Shown here: positions 20,912-27,800 of the stretch, piece after piece
Layout of the letters: each line of letters starts with the position of its first letter
Numbering within the stretch: position 1 is the first letter of the stretch
Source: an uncultured Lachnospiraceae bacterium
GTDB lineage: Bacteria > Bacillota > Clostridia > Lachnospirales > Lachnospiraceae
Length of the DNA stretch: 27,800 nucleotides
NCBI GenBank assembly: GCA_910588965.1
Contig: CAJUSO010000027.1
Location: 1-27,800 of the forward strand
Direction: 5' to 3'
Program-made: the position numbers and the translations under genes
The notes under the pieces: generated by a model
What the model was told of the DNA's origin: nothing
Databases searched by the model: none
Seen by the model: the letters and a program-made list of their open reading frames with translations, nothing else

Positions 20912-22087
20912 CTATCTTAATTTATTATTTATATCATCAAATATTGTTTTATCCCCAAACATATCAAAACACTCGCATAATTGTAAAACATGATTCACCA
21001 ATCCATGCAATTCCAATTCGTCCAAAACAAACCAGCCTTTATCAAAATTTTTCATTTGTTTTAAACAGGAAACCATTCTATCATTATATAACGTATTGTT
21101 CCCCACAACCAATCGATAGCGTTCCTTTGCCTTTTCCTCTGGACGCGCTATGATGGATAAACGGCCATTATGATAATTGTTAAGATATGAAGTGATAATC
21201 GAATAAGCATGCCCTGTAAGGGTAAAGGGCTTATGGAACTTCTCCTTTTCCTTCTTTGACAATTCCCGGATCATGCCATCTTGGAAGCTATCTTCCAGAA
21301 AACCGGATGCTTCCTGAATATTAAGCTGTTCTATCTCGGCAAAATCAAAAGCCTGCCCTCCCCAATCTATTGGCTTACCCACTTTCATCAGCAATGTTTC
21401 ATAATATAACCTATATTTCAAATAAGTTTTACTTGCATAATTTCCTCTATGATTAAAATTTCCTGTATAATCCTGAAGATATTTCCGTTTCCTCCCGCAT
21501 TCTTCCAAAACTTCTAGGAAAGACCTATCAAACATCTTATCAGCCTTACATACAAGCGGCACAGCTGCCCGTAATTCTAGGGCTAGTCCTTCTAAATCTT
21601 TCACTTTCTTAATCAATGTAATCCGCGATTTATTCCGGCTCCACCCTCTTTGCTGTAATTGGGCAACGATTTCTGCACTCATGCTATCCACAGGTTGGGT
21701 CAGCAGCCTAATGTATGTACCTTTAAAATCTATCGTAATAGGCAATTCACAAAATTTATATTTCACGTCTTCTTTATAAATCATAAAATCACTTAACGCC
21801 CGTCCTGTTATCCAATAAACATCTTCTTCCCCAAGATATTTTGTAAGGAAATTCGCGTACAGACATCCAATTATTTCATCTAAGCACATATTATGTGTAA
21901 AACCTGCTTCTTTTCCCATGTCTATTAACTCAGAACGGTCTATTTTTCTAGAAGCCTTCGCATATTCATATATATTTTGATAATATTTATAACGTGTCGT
22001 ATTTATATTCCATAACACATTATGGGCGATAGAATATTCTTGGCTATAAATCCATCCTCTATTTCTGACATCCATTCCATTTTCCAT
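20912..22087 (-). CDS. Hypothetical protein, 391 residues, family not recognised
   Basis: From ATG 22087, preceded by GGAGG on the minus strand, the product starts MENGMDVRNRGWIYSQEYS; a longer upstream frame to 22186 lacks a ribosome binding site. The protein looks soluble, mixed alpha/beta, and rich in aromatic and charged residues. The segments YQNIYEYAKASRKIDRSELIDMGKEAGF and LEVLEECGRKRKYLQDYTGNF look helical. I see no signal peptide, membrane span, P-loop, zinc ligands or nuclease motif. Codon use is more A/T-rich than in the flanking housekeeping genes, which suggests acquisition. It lies immediately beyond the 3' end of ssrA and is followed by a possible decayed gene. Confidence 0.75.
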   Translation of the reverse strand: MENGMDVRNRGWIYSQEYSIAHNVLWNINTTRYKYYQNIYEYAKASRKIDRSELIDMGKEAGFTHNMCLDEIIGCLYANFLTKYLGEEDVYWITGRALSDFMIYKEDVKYKFCELPITIDFKGTYIRLLTQPVDSMSAEIVAQLQQRGWSRNKSRITLIKKVKDLEGLALELRAAVPLVCKADKMFDRSFLEVLEECGRKRKYLQDYTGNFNHRGNYASKTYLKYRLYYETLLMKVGKPIDWGGQAFDFAEIEQLNIQEASGFLEDSFQDGMIRELSKKEKEKFHKPFTLTGHAYSIITSYLNNYHNGRLSIIARPEEKAKERYRLVVGNNTLYNDRMVSCLKQMKNFDKGWFVLDELELHGLVNHVLQLCECFDMFGDKTIFDDINNKLR

Positions 22088-22239
22088 TGTTACCTCCATA
22101 ATTATCGCTGGTAAGCGTATGGGTGACCGCTGCAAAACTGCAATTATAATTTTTACGGATTCTTCCAAGAAGCTAAAAGATAGCAATCCGATGAGGAGGC
22201 AGCAGTTACAGCATGGTATCGGACAGCGTTTCAGGAATG

Positions 22240-22269
22240 AAAAGGGACTGCCGTAAGTACGGCAGTCCC
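22240..22269 (-). terminator. Terminator of ssrA
   Basis: Read on the minus strand: GGGACTGCCGTA, a tight loop, then CGGCAGTCCC followed by TTTT. The perfect stem covers 22244-22269 with the T-run at 22240-22243. It lies about 63 nt beyond the mature 3' end of the tmRNA. Confidence 0.88.
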
Positions 22270-22332
22270 CTTCAAAGGTTCACTATAAGCACATAACGCA
22301 ACCACAAAATACAAGATTTGTGTGATTGCGAG

Positions 22333-22676
22333 TGGAGCTGAGGGGAATCGAACCCCTGTCCGAAAGCCGATTCACGATGGCATCTCCCATTACAGCCAAT
22401 CATTTGACATTCCCTCTGCCAGACGCCGAGTGGCAGGCTGCTGGTTTCAGTAGCTTCATGATACGCCCATATGCGCAAAGCTTTGCATATGTCGTTTCCC
22501 ACATCGTCGAAGCCGGATCCTTAAACTGTGGGTGGCCTAAGTCCGACTGCTGCAACTAGGCAGCGATTGCTAAATTATCTTCAGCGTTTATATTTAGGTT
22601 TCCCGTTGTTGAGGCGGTCAGGAGCCGCCAATGGCTTCCATAGCTGCACAACCCCCGTCGAAACCAGTACAACCCC
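22333..22676 (-). ncRNA. ssrA: Transfer-messenger RNA (tmRNA)
   Basis: tmRNA with SmpB rescues stalled ribosomes and tags the nascent peptide for proteolysis. On the minus strand the 5' end GGGGUUG (from 22676) pairs with CAGCUCC near the 3' end. The conserved GGTTTCGACGGGG follows the 5' arm, and the T-arm GGACAGGGGTTCGATTCCCCTCAGCTCC closes the RNA. Length is about 344 nt, the usual size. The discriminator A is at 22333 and the next bases are CTC, so CCA is not encoded and must be added. The tag frame lies at 22556-22594. Promoter 22707-22736 and terminator 22240-22269 flank it. Confidence 0.97.
22556..22594 (-). other. tmRNA tag-peptide reading frame
   Basis: Within ssrA the codons read Asn-Ile-Asn-Ala-Glu-Asp-Asn-Leu-Ala-Ile-Ala-Ala-stop (TAG 22556-22558). 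The hydrophobic Ala-Ala ending is the ClpXP-type degradation signal. The exact resume codon cannot be fixed from the sequence alone; it may be the Asn codon shown or a neighbouring upstream codon. Confidence 0.8.
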
Positions 22677-22706
22677 TGGTTCTGCTGATGGTATTTTGCA
22701 AGTGAT

Positions 22707-22736
22707 ATTATAACCGTAATTTTCTGCTTTTGTCAA
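22707..22736 (-). promoter_or_regulatory. Promoter of ssrA
   Basis: On the minus strand TTGACA (22731-22736), an 18-nt spacer and TATAAT (22707-22712): consensus hexamers. The -10 is 30 nt before the mature 5' G, consistent with a short 5' leader removed by RNase P. Confidence 0.88.
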
Positions 22737-22744
22737 GCCTTTTT

Positions 22745-22773
22745 TTCAACTGGCACTAGCATAAATGTACTAT
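22745..22773 (+). promoter_or_regulatory. Candidate promoter for metY-glgA
   Basis: TTCAAC (22745-22750), a 17-nt spacer and TACTAT (22768-22773) lie about 88 nt before the metY ATG. An imperfect dyad centred on GTAC (about 22758-22780, AGCATAAATGTAC...TATGTGCT) overlaps the -10 and could be an operator. I see no SAM-riboswitch pattern in the short leader. The hexamers are moderate matches only. Confidence 0.45.
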
Positions 22774-22860
22774 ATGTGCTAAAATTGACCCATAAGGATA
22801 TTATTGGCAGTCATTGCCAGGCGTTACTAATGGTTGATTGCACACAAATAGGAGGTGCAA

Positions 22861-24144
22861 ATGAGTAATTATCAGATAGAAACAAAATGCATCCAATCGG
22901 GCTGGCATCCGAAGAAAGGGGAACCGAGGGTGCTCCCTATTTACCAGAGTACCACGTACAAGTACGATACCAGCGACCAGATGGGCAGGCTGTTTGATTT
23001 GGAGGAGAACGGGTATTTTTATACCAGGCTCCAGAATCCCACCAATGATGTAGTCGCAGGGAAGATCTGTGAACTGGAGGGCGGCGTGGCAGCCATGCTG
23101 ACATCTTCCGGGCAGGCCGCAAACTATTATGCGGTATTTAATATTTGTGAGGCAGGCGACCATATGGTCTGTTCCTCTGCCATATACGGCGGGACGTTCA
23201 ATTTGTTTGGCGCCACATTGAAGAAGCAGGGGATTTCCTGCACCTTTATTGACCCAGATGCTTCTTCAGAGGAAATCGCGGCAGCTTTCCAGCCGAATAC
23301 CAAGCTGCTGTTTGCGGAGACATTGGCCAACCCGGCATTGGTTGTTTTGGATATTGAACGGTTTGCAGAGGTAGCCCATAGCCATGGCGTCCCGCTGATT
23401 GTGGATAATACCTTCCCTACGCCTATCAATTGCCGCCCCTTTGAATGGGGAGCCGACATCGTGACCCATTCCACCACCAAATATATGGATGGCCATGCCA
23501 TGTGCGTGGGAGGGTGTATTGTGGACAGCGGCAATTTTGACTGGGACCAATATAAAGAGCGGTTCCCAGGCCTGACAAAGCCAGACCCTACCTACCATGG
23601 GGTGGTCTACACAGAGCGGTTCGGCAAGGGCGCTTATATTACAAAGGCCACGGTGCAGATGATGCGGGATCTAGGCTCTATCCAGTCTCCCCAGAATGCA
23701 TTTCTGCTGAACGTGGGCTTGGAGACGCTGCACCTCCGGATGCCCCGACACTGTGAGAATGCCCAGAAGGTGGCAGAGTACCTGGACGCCCACAGCAAGG
23801 TTGCCTGGGTAAATTATGCCGGATTGGAGCATAATAAGTACCATGCGCTGGCGCAGAAGTATATGCCGGATGGGACTTGCGGCGTCATTTCCTTTGGGCT
23901 TAAGGGCGGCCGGGATGTGTCTGTCAGGTTTATGGACCAATTGCAGATGATTGCCATTGTGACCCATGTGGCGGACGCCAGGACCTGCGTGCTGCACCCT
24001 GCCAGCCATACCCACAGGCAGATGACGGATGAGCAGCTCATGGAGGCGGGCGTTGCGCCGGATTTAATCCGGCTTTCCGTAGGCATTGAGCATGTGGGGG
24101 ATATCATTGCGGATTTGGAACAGGCATTGGAGACGGTAAAATAA
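22861..24144 (+). CDS. metY: O-acetylhomoserine sulfhydrylase / aminocarboxypropyltransferase (PLP)
   Basis: Makes homocysteine from O-acetyl-L-homoserine and sulfide, the direct sulfhydrylation route to methionine. The 427-residue Cys/Met-metabolism PLP enzyme has FYTRLQNPTNDVVAGKICELEGGVAAMLTSSGQAA, VDNTFPTP, and the PLP lysine in THSTTKYMDGH. The C-terminal block has HPASHTHRQMTDEQL and RLSVGIEHVGDIIADLEQAL. Methionine gamma-lyase is a close relative and cannot be fully excluded. ATG 22861 is preferred because the AGGAGG (22850-22855) covers the upstream GTG. glgA begins 22 nt after the stop. Confidence 0.9.
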   Translation: MSNYQIETKCIQSGWHPKKGEPRVLPIYQSTTYKYDTSDQMGRLFDLEENGYFYTRLQNPTNDVVAGKICELEGGVAAMLTSSGQAANYYAVFNICEAGDHMVCSSAIYGGTFNLFGATLKKQGISCTFIDPDASSEEIAAAFQPNTKLLFAETLANPALVVLDIERFAEVAHSHGVPLIVDNTFPTPINCRPFEWGADIVTHSTTKYMDGHAMCVGGCIVDSGNFDWDQYKERFPGLTKPDPTYHGVVYTERFGKGAYITKATVQMMRDLGSIQSPQNAFLLNVGLETLHLRMPRHCENAQKVAEYLDAHSKVAWVNYAGLEHNKYHALAQKYMPDGTCGVISFGLKGGRDVSVRFMDQLQMIAIVTHVADARTCVLHPASHTHRQMTDEQLMEAGVAPDLIRLSVGIEHVGDIIADLEQALETVK

Positions 24145-24166
24145 TAGAGATTTGGAGGAATTAACG

Positions 24167-25621
24167 ATGAGAAAAATTCTGTTTGCAGCATCTGAGTGTG
24201 TGCCTTTTATCAAAACCGGCGGTTTGGCCGATGTGTGCGGGGCGCTGCCCAAGGAATTTGATAAAGGAGAGTGGGATATCCGTGTGGTAATCCCCAATTA
24301 CACCTGTATCCCGGAGAGCTGGAGGAACCAGTTTGAATATGTGACCCATTTTTATATGAACTGCGGCAGTTACATACAGAATAAGTATGTGGGCGTCCTG
24401 CGGTACAAGATGGACGGGATTACCTATTATTTTATTGATAACCAGGAATATTTTGACTGTTTCCTGCCCTATGGGGATATCCGCAGGGATGTAGAGAAGT
24501 TTGTCTTCTTTGACAAGGCCGTGCTGTCCATGCTGCCTCTCATTAATTTCCAGCCGCAGATTATCCACTGCCATGACTGGGAGACAGGGTTCATCCCGGT
24601 ATACCTTAAGACCGAGTTCCAGGGGGATATGTTCTTCTGGGGCATGAAGTCCATTATGACCATCCATAACCTGAAGTTCCAGGGGATTTGGGACGTGAAG
24701 ACCATGAAGGGGCTGACGGGGCTTCCTACGGATCTGTTCGTGCCGGATAAGCTGGAATTCAAGAAAGACGCCAATATGTTAAAGGGCGGCCTGGTATATG
24801 CAGATTATATTACGACGGTGAGCGACACTTATGCCCAGGAAATCCAGACCAATTATTACGGCGAGGGCTTAGAGGGTCTCCTTTCCGCCAGGCATATGGA
24901 TATGCAGGGGATTGTCAATGGGATTGATTACGGTATTTATAACCCGGCCACGGACGGCAAGATTTATGTGAATTACGATGCCGGCAACCACAGGAAAAAG
25001 AAATTTATGAACAAGGAGAGGCTGCAGCAGGAGCTTGGCCTTGCGGTAGATAAGAAGAAGTACATGATTGGCCTGATTTCCAGGCTGACAGACCAGAAGG
25101 GCCTGGATCTGATTAACTATGTGATTGAGCGGATTATTGATGATTATAGCCAGCTTGTGGTGATTGGGACTGGGGATCCGCAGTATGAGAATATGTTCCG
25201 CCATTTTGCCTGGAAGTATCCGGACAGGATTTCTGCGAATATCTGTTATTCTGATGATTTAGCACATAAACTTTATGCGGCGGCAGATGCGTTCCTGATG
25301 CCGTCCCGGTTTGAGCCATGCGGGCTGACCCAGATGATTTCCTTCCGTTACGGGACAATCCCAATCGTGCGGGAGACTGGCGGGCTCAAAGACACGGTGC
25401 AGGCTTATAATGAGTATGAGAACGTGGGCGACGGCTTCTCCTTTACGAATTACAATGGGGAGGAAATGCTGAATGTAATCAACTACTCCAAACATATCTA
25501 TTTTGACAAGAAGCGCCAATGGAACCAGATGGTTGACCGGGCTATGGCCAATGACTATTCCTGGAATGCATCCAAGTTCCGTTATGAAGGGCTGTATAAA
25601 TACCTGATGGGTGAATGTTAG
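24167..25621 (+). CDS. glgA: Glycogen synthase (ADP-glucose, GT5)
   Basis: Elongates alpha-1,4-glucan chains from ADP-glucose. From ATG 24167 (GGAGG at 24153-24157) the product has 484 residues, the family length. The N-terminal domain starts MRKILFAASECVPFIKTGGLADVCGALPKEF, with KTGGL as the ADP-glucose-binding motif. Later come HCHDWETGFIPVYL, SDTYAQEI and NGIDYGIYNP. The C-terminal GT-B domain has GLISRLTDQKGLDLI and PSRFEPCGLTQMISFRYGTIPIVRETGGLKDTV. Other glg genes (glgC, glgD, glgP, glgB) are not adjacent, so it stands apart from a glycogen operon and is likely co-transcribed with metY. Confidence 0.97.
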   Translation: MRKILFAASECVPFIKTGGLADVCGALPKEFDKGEWDIRVVIPNYTCIPESWRNQFEYVTHFYMNCGSYIQNKYVGVLRYKMDGITYYFIDNQEYFDCFLPYGDIRRDVEKFVFFDKAVLSMLPLINFQPQIIHCHDWETGFIPVYLKTEFQGDMFFWGMKSIMTIHNLKFQGIWDVKTMKGLTGLPTDLFVPDKLEFKKDANMLKGGLVYADYITTVSDTYAQEIQTNYYGEGLEGLLSARHMDMQGIVNGIDYGIYNPATDGKIYVNYDAGNHRKKKFMNKERLQQELGLAVDKKKYMIGLISRLTDQKGLDLINYVIERIIDDYSQLVVIGTGDPQYENMFRHFAWKYPDRISANICYSDDLAHKLYAAADAFLMPSRFEPCGLTQMISFRYGTIPIVRETGGLKDTVQAYNEYENVGDGFSFTNYNGEEMLNVINYSKHIYFDKKRQWNQMVDRAMANDYSWNASKFRYEGLYKYLMGEC

Positions 25622-25636
25622 GGCTGGAATGAGGAA

Positions 25637-25670
25637 GAATGACAGTGAAGGATAACGCTGTCATTCTTTT
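25637..25670 (+). terminator. Terminator after glgA
   Basis: GAATGACAG (25637-25645) pairs perfectly with CTGTCATTC (25658-25666), with a 12-nt loop and TTTT at 25667-25670. It starts 16 nt after the glgA stop and ends the presumed metY-glgA transcript. Confidence 0.9.
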
Positions 25671-25680
25671 CACTTGTTTC

Positions 25681-25771
25681 CCTATCCGAGAAAACCCTCA
25701 GGGGGATGCCGCACCCGCACAAGAGGGAAAAGATTGCTTCGCTATTGTGCGCGGCGCGCCAAACCGTGCAA
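25681..25771 (+). repeat. Dispersed structured repeat, copy B
   Basis: Second copy of the repeat at 11620-11709, same orientation, again starting CCTATC, with the shared core GATGCCGCACCCGCACA, GAGGGAAA, GATTGCTTCGC and GGCGCG. It follows the glgA terminator. A 69-residue open frame across it is thought spurious. The rest of the 340-nt glgA-tepA interval (25772-25961) shows no other gene; TTGATA at 25901-25906 is only a weak -35 candidate. Confidence 0.8.
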
Positions 25772-25961
25772 TCCCCTCAAGATGGAGGGGATAGGGGAGA
25801 TGAAACGGGCTTGCCCGCTGTGTTCCCAGGGCACGCAGCTTCTTTGGAGCGGAAATCTGGCTTTTGTGTATATTTTCCCCTAGAAATCCCAATAATAGCT
25901 TTGATATCCGATATGGCGGTTACGATAAGCTTACATTAATATAAGGAAGGGGATTTCTTAG

Positions 25962-26666
25962 ATGGAAGAAAATCTAAAAGAGCAGGAAAAAACAAAGAAC
26001 GAAAATGAGGAGATTAAAGACATGGGGCAGCTTACCTTGGAGCAGGGGGAGTCGAAGCATAAGATACACCTGCTTTCCATTATTGGGGAGATTGAAGGCC
26101 ATGAATCCCTTTCCCCCAACGCCAAGGCCACAAAATACGAGCATGTGCTGCCGAAGCTAGCTTCTATTGAGGATGACGGCAGCGTGGACGGGGTTTTGCT
26201 GCTGCTTAATACCGTGGGCGGGGATGTGGAGTCTGGGCTGGCCATCGCAGAGATGATTGCCTCCCTCAGCAAGCCTACGGTGTCCCTGGTGCTGGGGGGC
26301 AGCCATTCTATTGGGGTTCCCTTGGCAGTCTCGACAGATTATTCCTTCATTGTGCCTACAGGGACCATGGTCATCCATCCGGTACGGCTGAATGGGCTAG
26401 TCATCGGGGCGCCGCAGACCTATGATTATTTCCAGCAGATGCAGGACCGGATTACGGGGTTTGTGGCCAGCCATTGCTTTGCCTCCCAGGCGCAGCTGGA
26501 AAAGATGATGATGAATACAAGTATGCTGACGAAGGACCTAGGGACAATCCTGGTGGGGAGCCAGGCCGTCTCGGAAGGCATTATCAATGAAGTAGGCGGT
26601 ATTGACGAGGCAATGAAGAAACTTCATGAAATGATAGACGAAAATAAGCAAAACAACGAAAAGTAA
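25962..26666 (+). CDS. tepA: ClpP-family serine protease, TepA/YmfB-like
   Basis: A 234-residue crotonase/ClpP-fold protein. After an acidic 30-residue N-terminal extension come the features of translocation-enhancing TepA. These are LLLLNTVGGDVESGLAIAEMIASL, a nucleophile segment GGSHSIGVPLAVSTDY (Ser in SHSIG), and the His in MVIHPVRLNG. An Asp/Glu in the C-terminal half would be the third residue. In Bacillus, tepA lies just before spoIIIE, exactly as here. The exact substrate in this organism is unknown; TepA was linked to protein export in Bacillus. ATG 25962 follows AAGGAAGGGG. Confidence 0.85.
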   Translation: MEENLKEQEKTKNENEEIKDMGQLTLEQGESKHKIHLLSIIGEIEGHESLSPNAKATKYEHVLPKLASIEDDGSVDGVLLLLNTVGGDVESGLAIAEMIASLSKPTVSLVLGGSHSIGVPLAVSTDYSFIVPTGTMVIHPVRLNGLVIGAPQTYDYFQQMQDRITGFVASHCFASQAQLEKMMMNTSMLTKDLGTILVGSQAVSEGIINEVGGIDEAMKKLHEMIDENKQNNEK

Positions 26667-26710
26667 AAACCTGGGAAATGTTGTAATGACATTTTTGCCT
26701 GAATGTGATA

Positions 26711-26748
26711 CACTTATCATGGTATGCCAGTAGGTTTGGCGATAAGTG
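26711..26748 (+). promoter_or_regulatory. Stem-loop in the leader of ftsK
   Basis: CACTTATC (26711-26718) pairs with GATAAGTG (26741-26748) and, inside a 7-nt left bulge, GCCA (26726-26729) with TGGC (26737-26740). It ends four bases before the AGGAGGG of the next gene, so folding could influence translation initiation. No T-run follows. Confidence 0.45.
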
Positions 26749-26765
26749 GCTTAGGAGGGAATCAT

Positions 26766-27800
26766 ATGGCGGCAAGAGCGGCAGGGAATAAAAAATCTGG
26801 GAAAAAGGGCGCAGGCAAAGAGAAAGGGAAGATGGACATCCCTTTCCGGAGCGAGGTAGTGCTTTTATTGATATTGGCGGCATGTATTGTGATGCTTTTG
26901 AGCAATTTTGGTTTTGGCGGCTTTGTGGGGGAGAAGGTCAGCGGCCTCTGCTTCGGGCTGTTTGGGGTGATGGCATATGTGTTTCCCGTCTGCTTTTTTG
27001 TGGGGGCGGCATTTTTTGTTTCTAACAAGGAAAATGGGACGGCATTGGTGAAAATTGTGGCCGGCATTGTATTTGTGGTCTTCCTGTGCCTGTTCCTGGA
27101 ACTGCTGGCAGGGGGGGCGGAGCATAATATCATACAGTCTTTTGCCTATGCCGTGCAGGTTAAAAGCGGGGGCGGGGCAGTCGGAGGCCTGGTGGCGTCG
27201 CTGCTCTGCCCGGCCATTGGGATTGCAGGCACCTATGTGGTAGATGTGATTGCACTGATTATTTCCTTAGTCATCCTCACAGAACGGTCTTTCCTTAAGG
27301 GCGTGCAAAAGGGCAGCCGCAAGGTATACGAGACTGCCCGCCAGGACGTGGCCAGGCGCAGGGTAGGGAAGGAGGCAAGGAAGGAAAAGCAGCCCAACCG
27401 GCGCATGGACAGGAAGGTATCAGGCGTGGCATTGGATACAAAATTAAATGCAGGGCAGCAGGATCCTGGCGATATCAGTGAACTATCCCACCCAGAGGGG
27501 GAAGGGGTTCCTCCTATCGGCTGGCTGGACAAATTAGAAGCAGAAGAAAGCCTGTTCCAGGAACTCCAGCCGGAATTTGGGGAGGGGAAAGCCGGGGGGC
27601 GTTTGGAAGAATTGGAGCCAATAGCAGCTGAAGCAGTACATAAGCCCTTACGTGGCGGCCGCCCGGCGCCATCCGCTGCTGTAGATCCCCATGGGGCAGA
27701 AGCATCTGCGTATGGAAGCGGCCATCCGTCAGGGGATGGGATGCACCCAATCGGGTCAGAGGCATCTGCGTATGGAAGCGGCCATCCGTCAGGGGATGGG
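26766..27800 (+). CDS. ftsK: DNA translocase FtsK/SpoIIIE, N-terminal part (cut by window end)
   Basis: An open frame of 345 codons runs to the window edge with no stop. It begins MAARAAGNKKSGKKGAGKEKGK, a basic leader. Four hydrophobic spans follow (about residues 30-46, 58-85, 95-115 and 140-170), the membrane anchor typical of SpoIIIE/FtsK, then a charged linker from residue 175 with Pro/Gly/Ser-rich sequence. The ATPase motor and gamma domain would lie beyond the edge. ATG 26766 follows AGGAGGG. The position after tepA matches Bacillus. The motor is not visible, so the assignment rests on topology and context. Confidence 0.88.
   Translation, partial: MAARAAGNKKSGKKGAGKEKGKMDIPFRSEVVLLLILAACIVMLLSNFGFGGFVGEKVSGLCFGLFGVMAYVFPVCFFVGAAFFVSNKENGTALVKIVAGIVFVVFLCLFLELLAGGAEHNIIQSFAYAVQVKSGGGAVGGLVASLLCPAIGIAGTYVVDVIALIISLVILTERSFLKGVQKGSRKVYETARQDVARRRVGKEARKEKQPNRRMDRKVSGVALDTKLNAGQQDPGDISELSHPEGEGVPPIGWLDKLEAEESLFQELQPEFGEGKAGGRLEELEPIAAEAVHKPLRGGRPAPSAAVDPHGAEASAYGSGHPSGDGMHPIGSEASAYGSGHPSGDG
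27699..27800 (+). repeat. 60-bp tandem repeat in the ftsK linker
   Basis: The segment from 27699 repeats with a 60-nt period at 27759, running to the window end. The peptide unit is 20 residues, EASAYGSGHPSGDG plus MHPIGS. The first copy is complete; the second is cut at its 14th residue by the window edge. At least 42 bases are near-identical between copies, and the frame is kept, so linker length can vary by multiples of 20 residues. Confidence 0.85.

Noticed and set aside
20487..22332. Integrated island with a duplicated ssrA 3' end
   Set aside because: I looked for a repeat of the ssrA 3' segment between tgt and the unknown gene and did not see one, and no integrase gene is present, so I do not claim an attachment-site pair.
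22326..22559. Open frames on both strands across 22270-22713
   Set aside because: The region is the tmRNA gene; these frames are by-products of a structured RNA.
22745..22860. SAM-responsive riboswitch before metY
   Set aside because: The leader is only about 90 nt and shows none of the expected paired core, so no riboswitch is called.

Overview
The window looks like a chromosomal segment of a low-to-mid GC anaerobic Firmicute, most likely a gut-type Lachnospiraceae/Clostridia. The grounds are the S10-spc ribosomal order, the zinc-type S14, a KOW-domain protein between map and infA, a clostridial BspA-like secreted protein, a tmRNA tag ending AEDNLAIAA, and strong AGGAGG ribosome binding sites. 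I could not run any database search, so the taxonomy is an inference.

Layout. (1) 1-11465: an unbroken forward ribosomal supercluster: rplD tail, rplW, rplB, rpsS, rplV, rpsC, rplP, rpmC, rpsQ, rplN, rplX, rplE, rpsN, rpsH, rplF, rplR, rpsE, rpmD, rplO, secY, adk, map, a KOW RNA-binding protein gene and infA. Most genes overlap or lie within 25 nt of each other. The exceptions are hairpin-bearing gaps (rplB/rpsS, rpsH/rplF, secY/adk) and a map/KOW gap filled with 68-bp and 40-bp tandem repeats. The cluster stops at a strong terminator after infA, so the usual rpmJ-rpsM-rpsK-rpsD-rpoA-rplQ block is absent here. (2) 11466-15908: aroC runs convergent to infA. Divergent from aroC, with its own good promoter, is a large secreted leucine-rich-repeat/transglutaminase-like protein. 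(3) 15909-19349: an AT-rich accessory island holding a small unknown protein, an ISAs1-type transposase stump ending in a perfect 18-bp inverted repeat, and a C5-cytosine DNA methyltransferase cut by an IS200/IS605 element. That element has a frameshift exactly at the TnpA catalytic tyrosine but an intact TnpB and right end. (4) 19350-20486: tgt, followed by a long palindrome. (5) 20600-22087: a second AT-rich patch, reverse strand, with an unrecognised 391-residue protein and a possible decayed small gene. (6) 22333-22676: ssrA (tmRNA) on the reverse strand with its own promoter and terminator. (7) 22861-25621: metY and glgA in tandem. (8) 25962-27800: a TepA-like ClpP-family protein followed by the 5' part of ftsK/spoIIIE, whose linker contains a 60-bp repeat at the window edge.

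Functionally the window is mostly housekeeping: ribosome assembly, Sec export, adenylate balance, N-terminal Met removal, translation initiation, ribosome rescue, queuosine modification, aromatic and sulfur amino-acid synthesis, glycogen synthesis and chromosome translocation. Novelty is concentrated in the two AT-rich patches and in non-coding repeats. I saw no complete new defence or signalling system. The best leads are the TnpA-dead/TnpB-intact element inside a methyltransferase, the unknown 391-residue protein next to the 3' side of ssrA, the split ribosomal cluster, and the structured repeat families.
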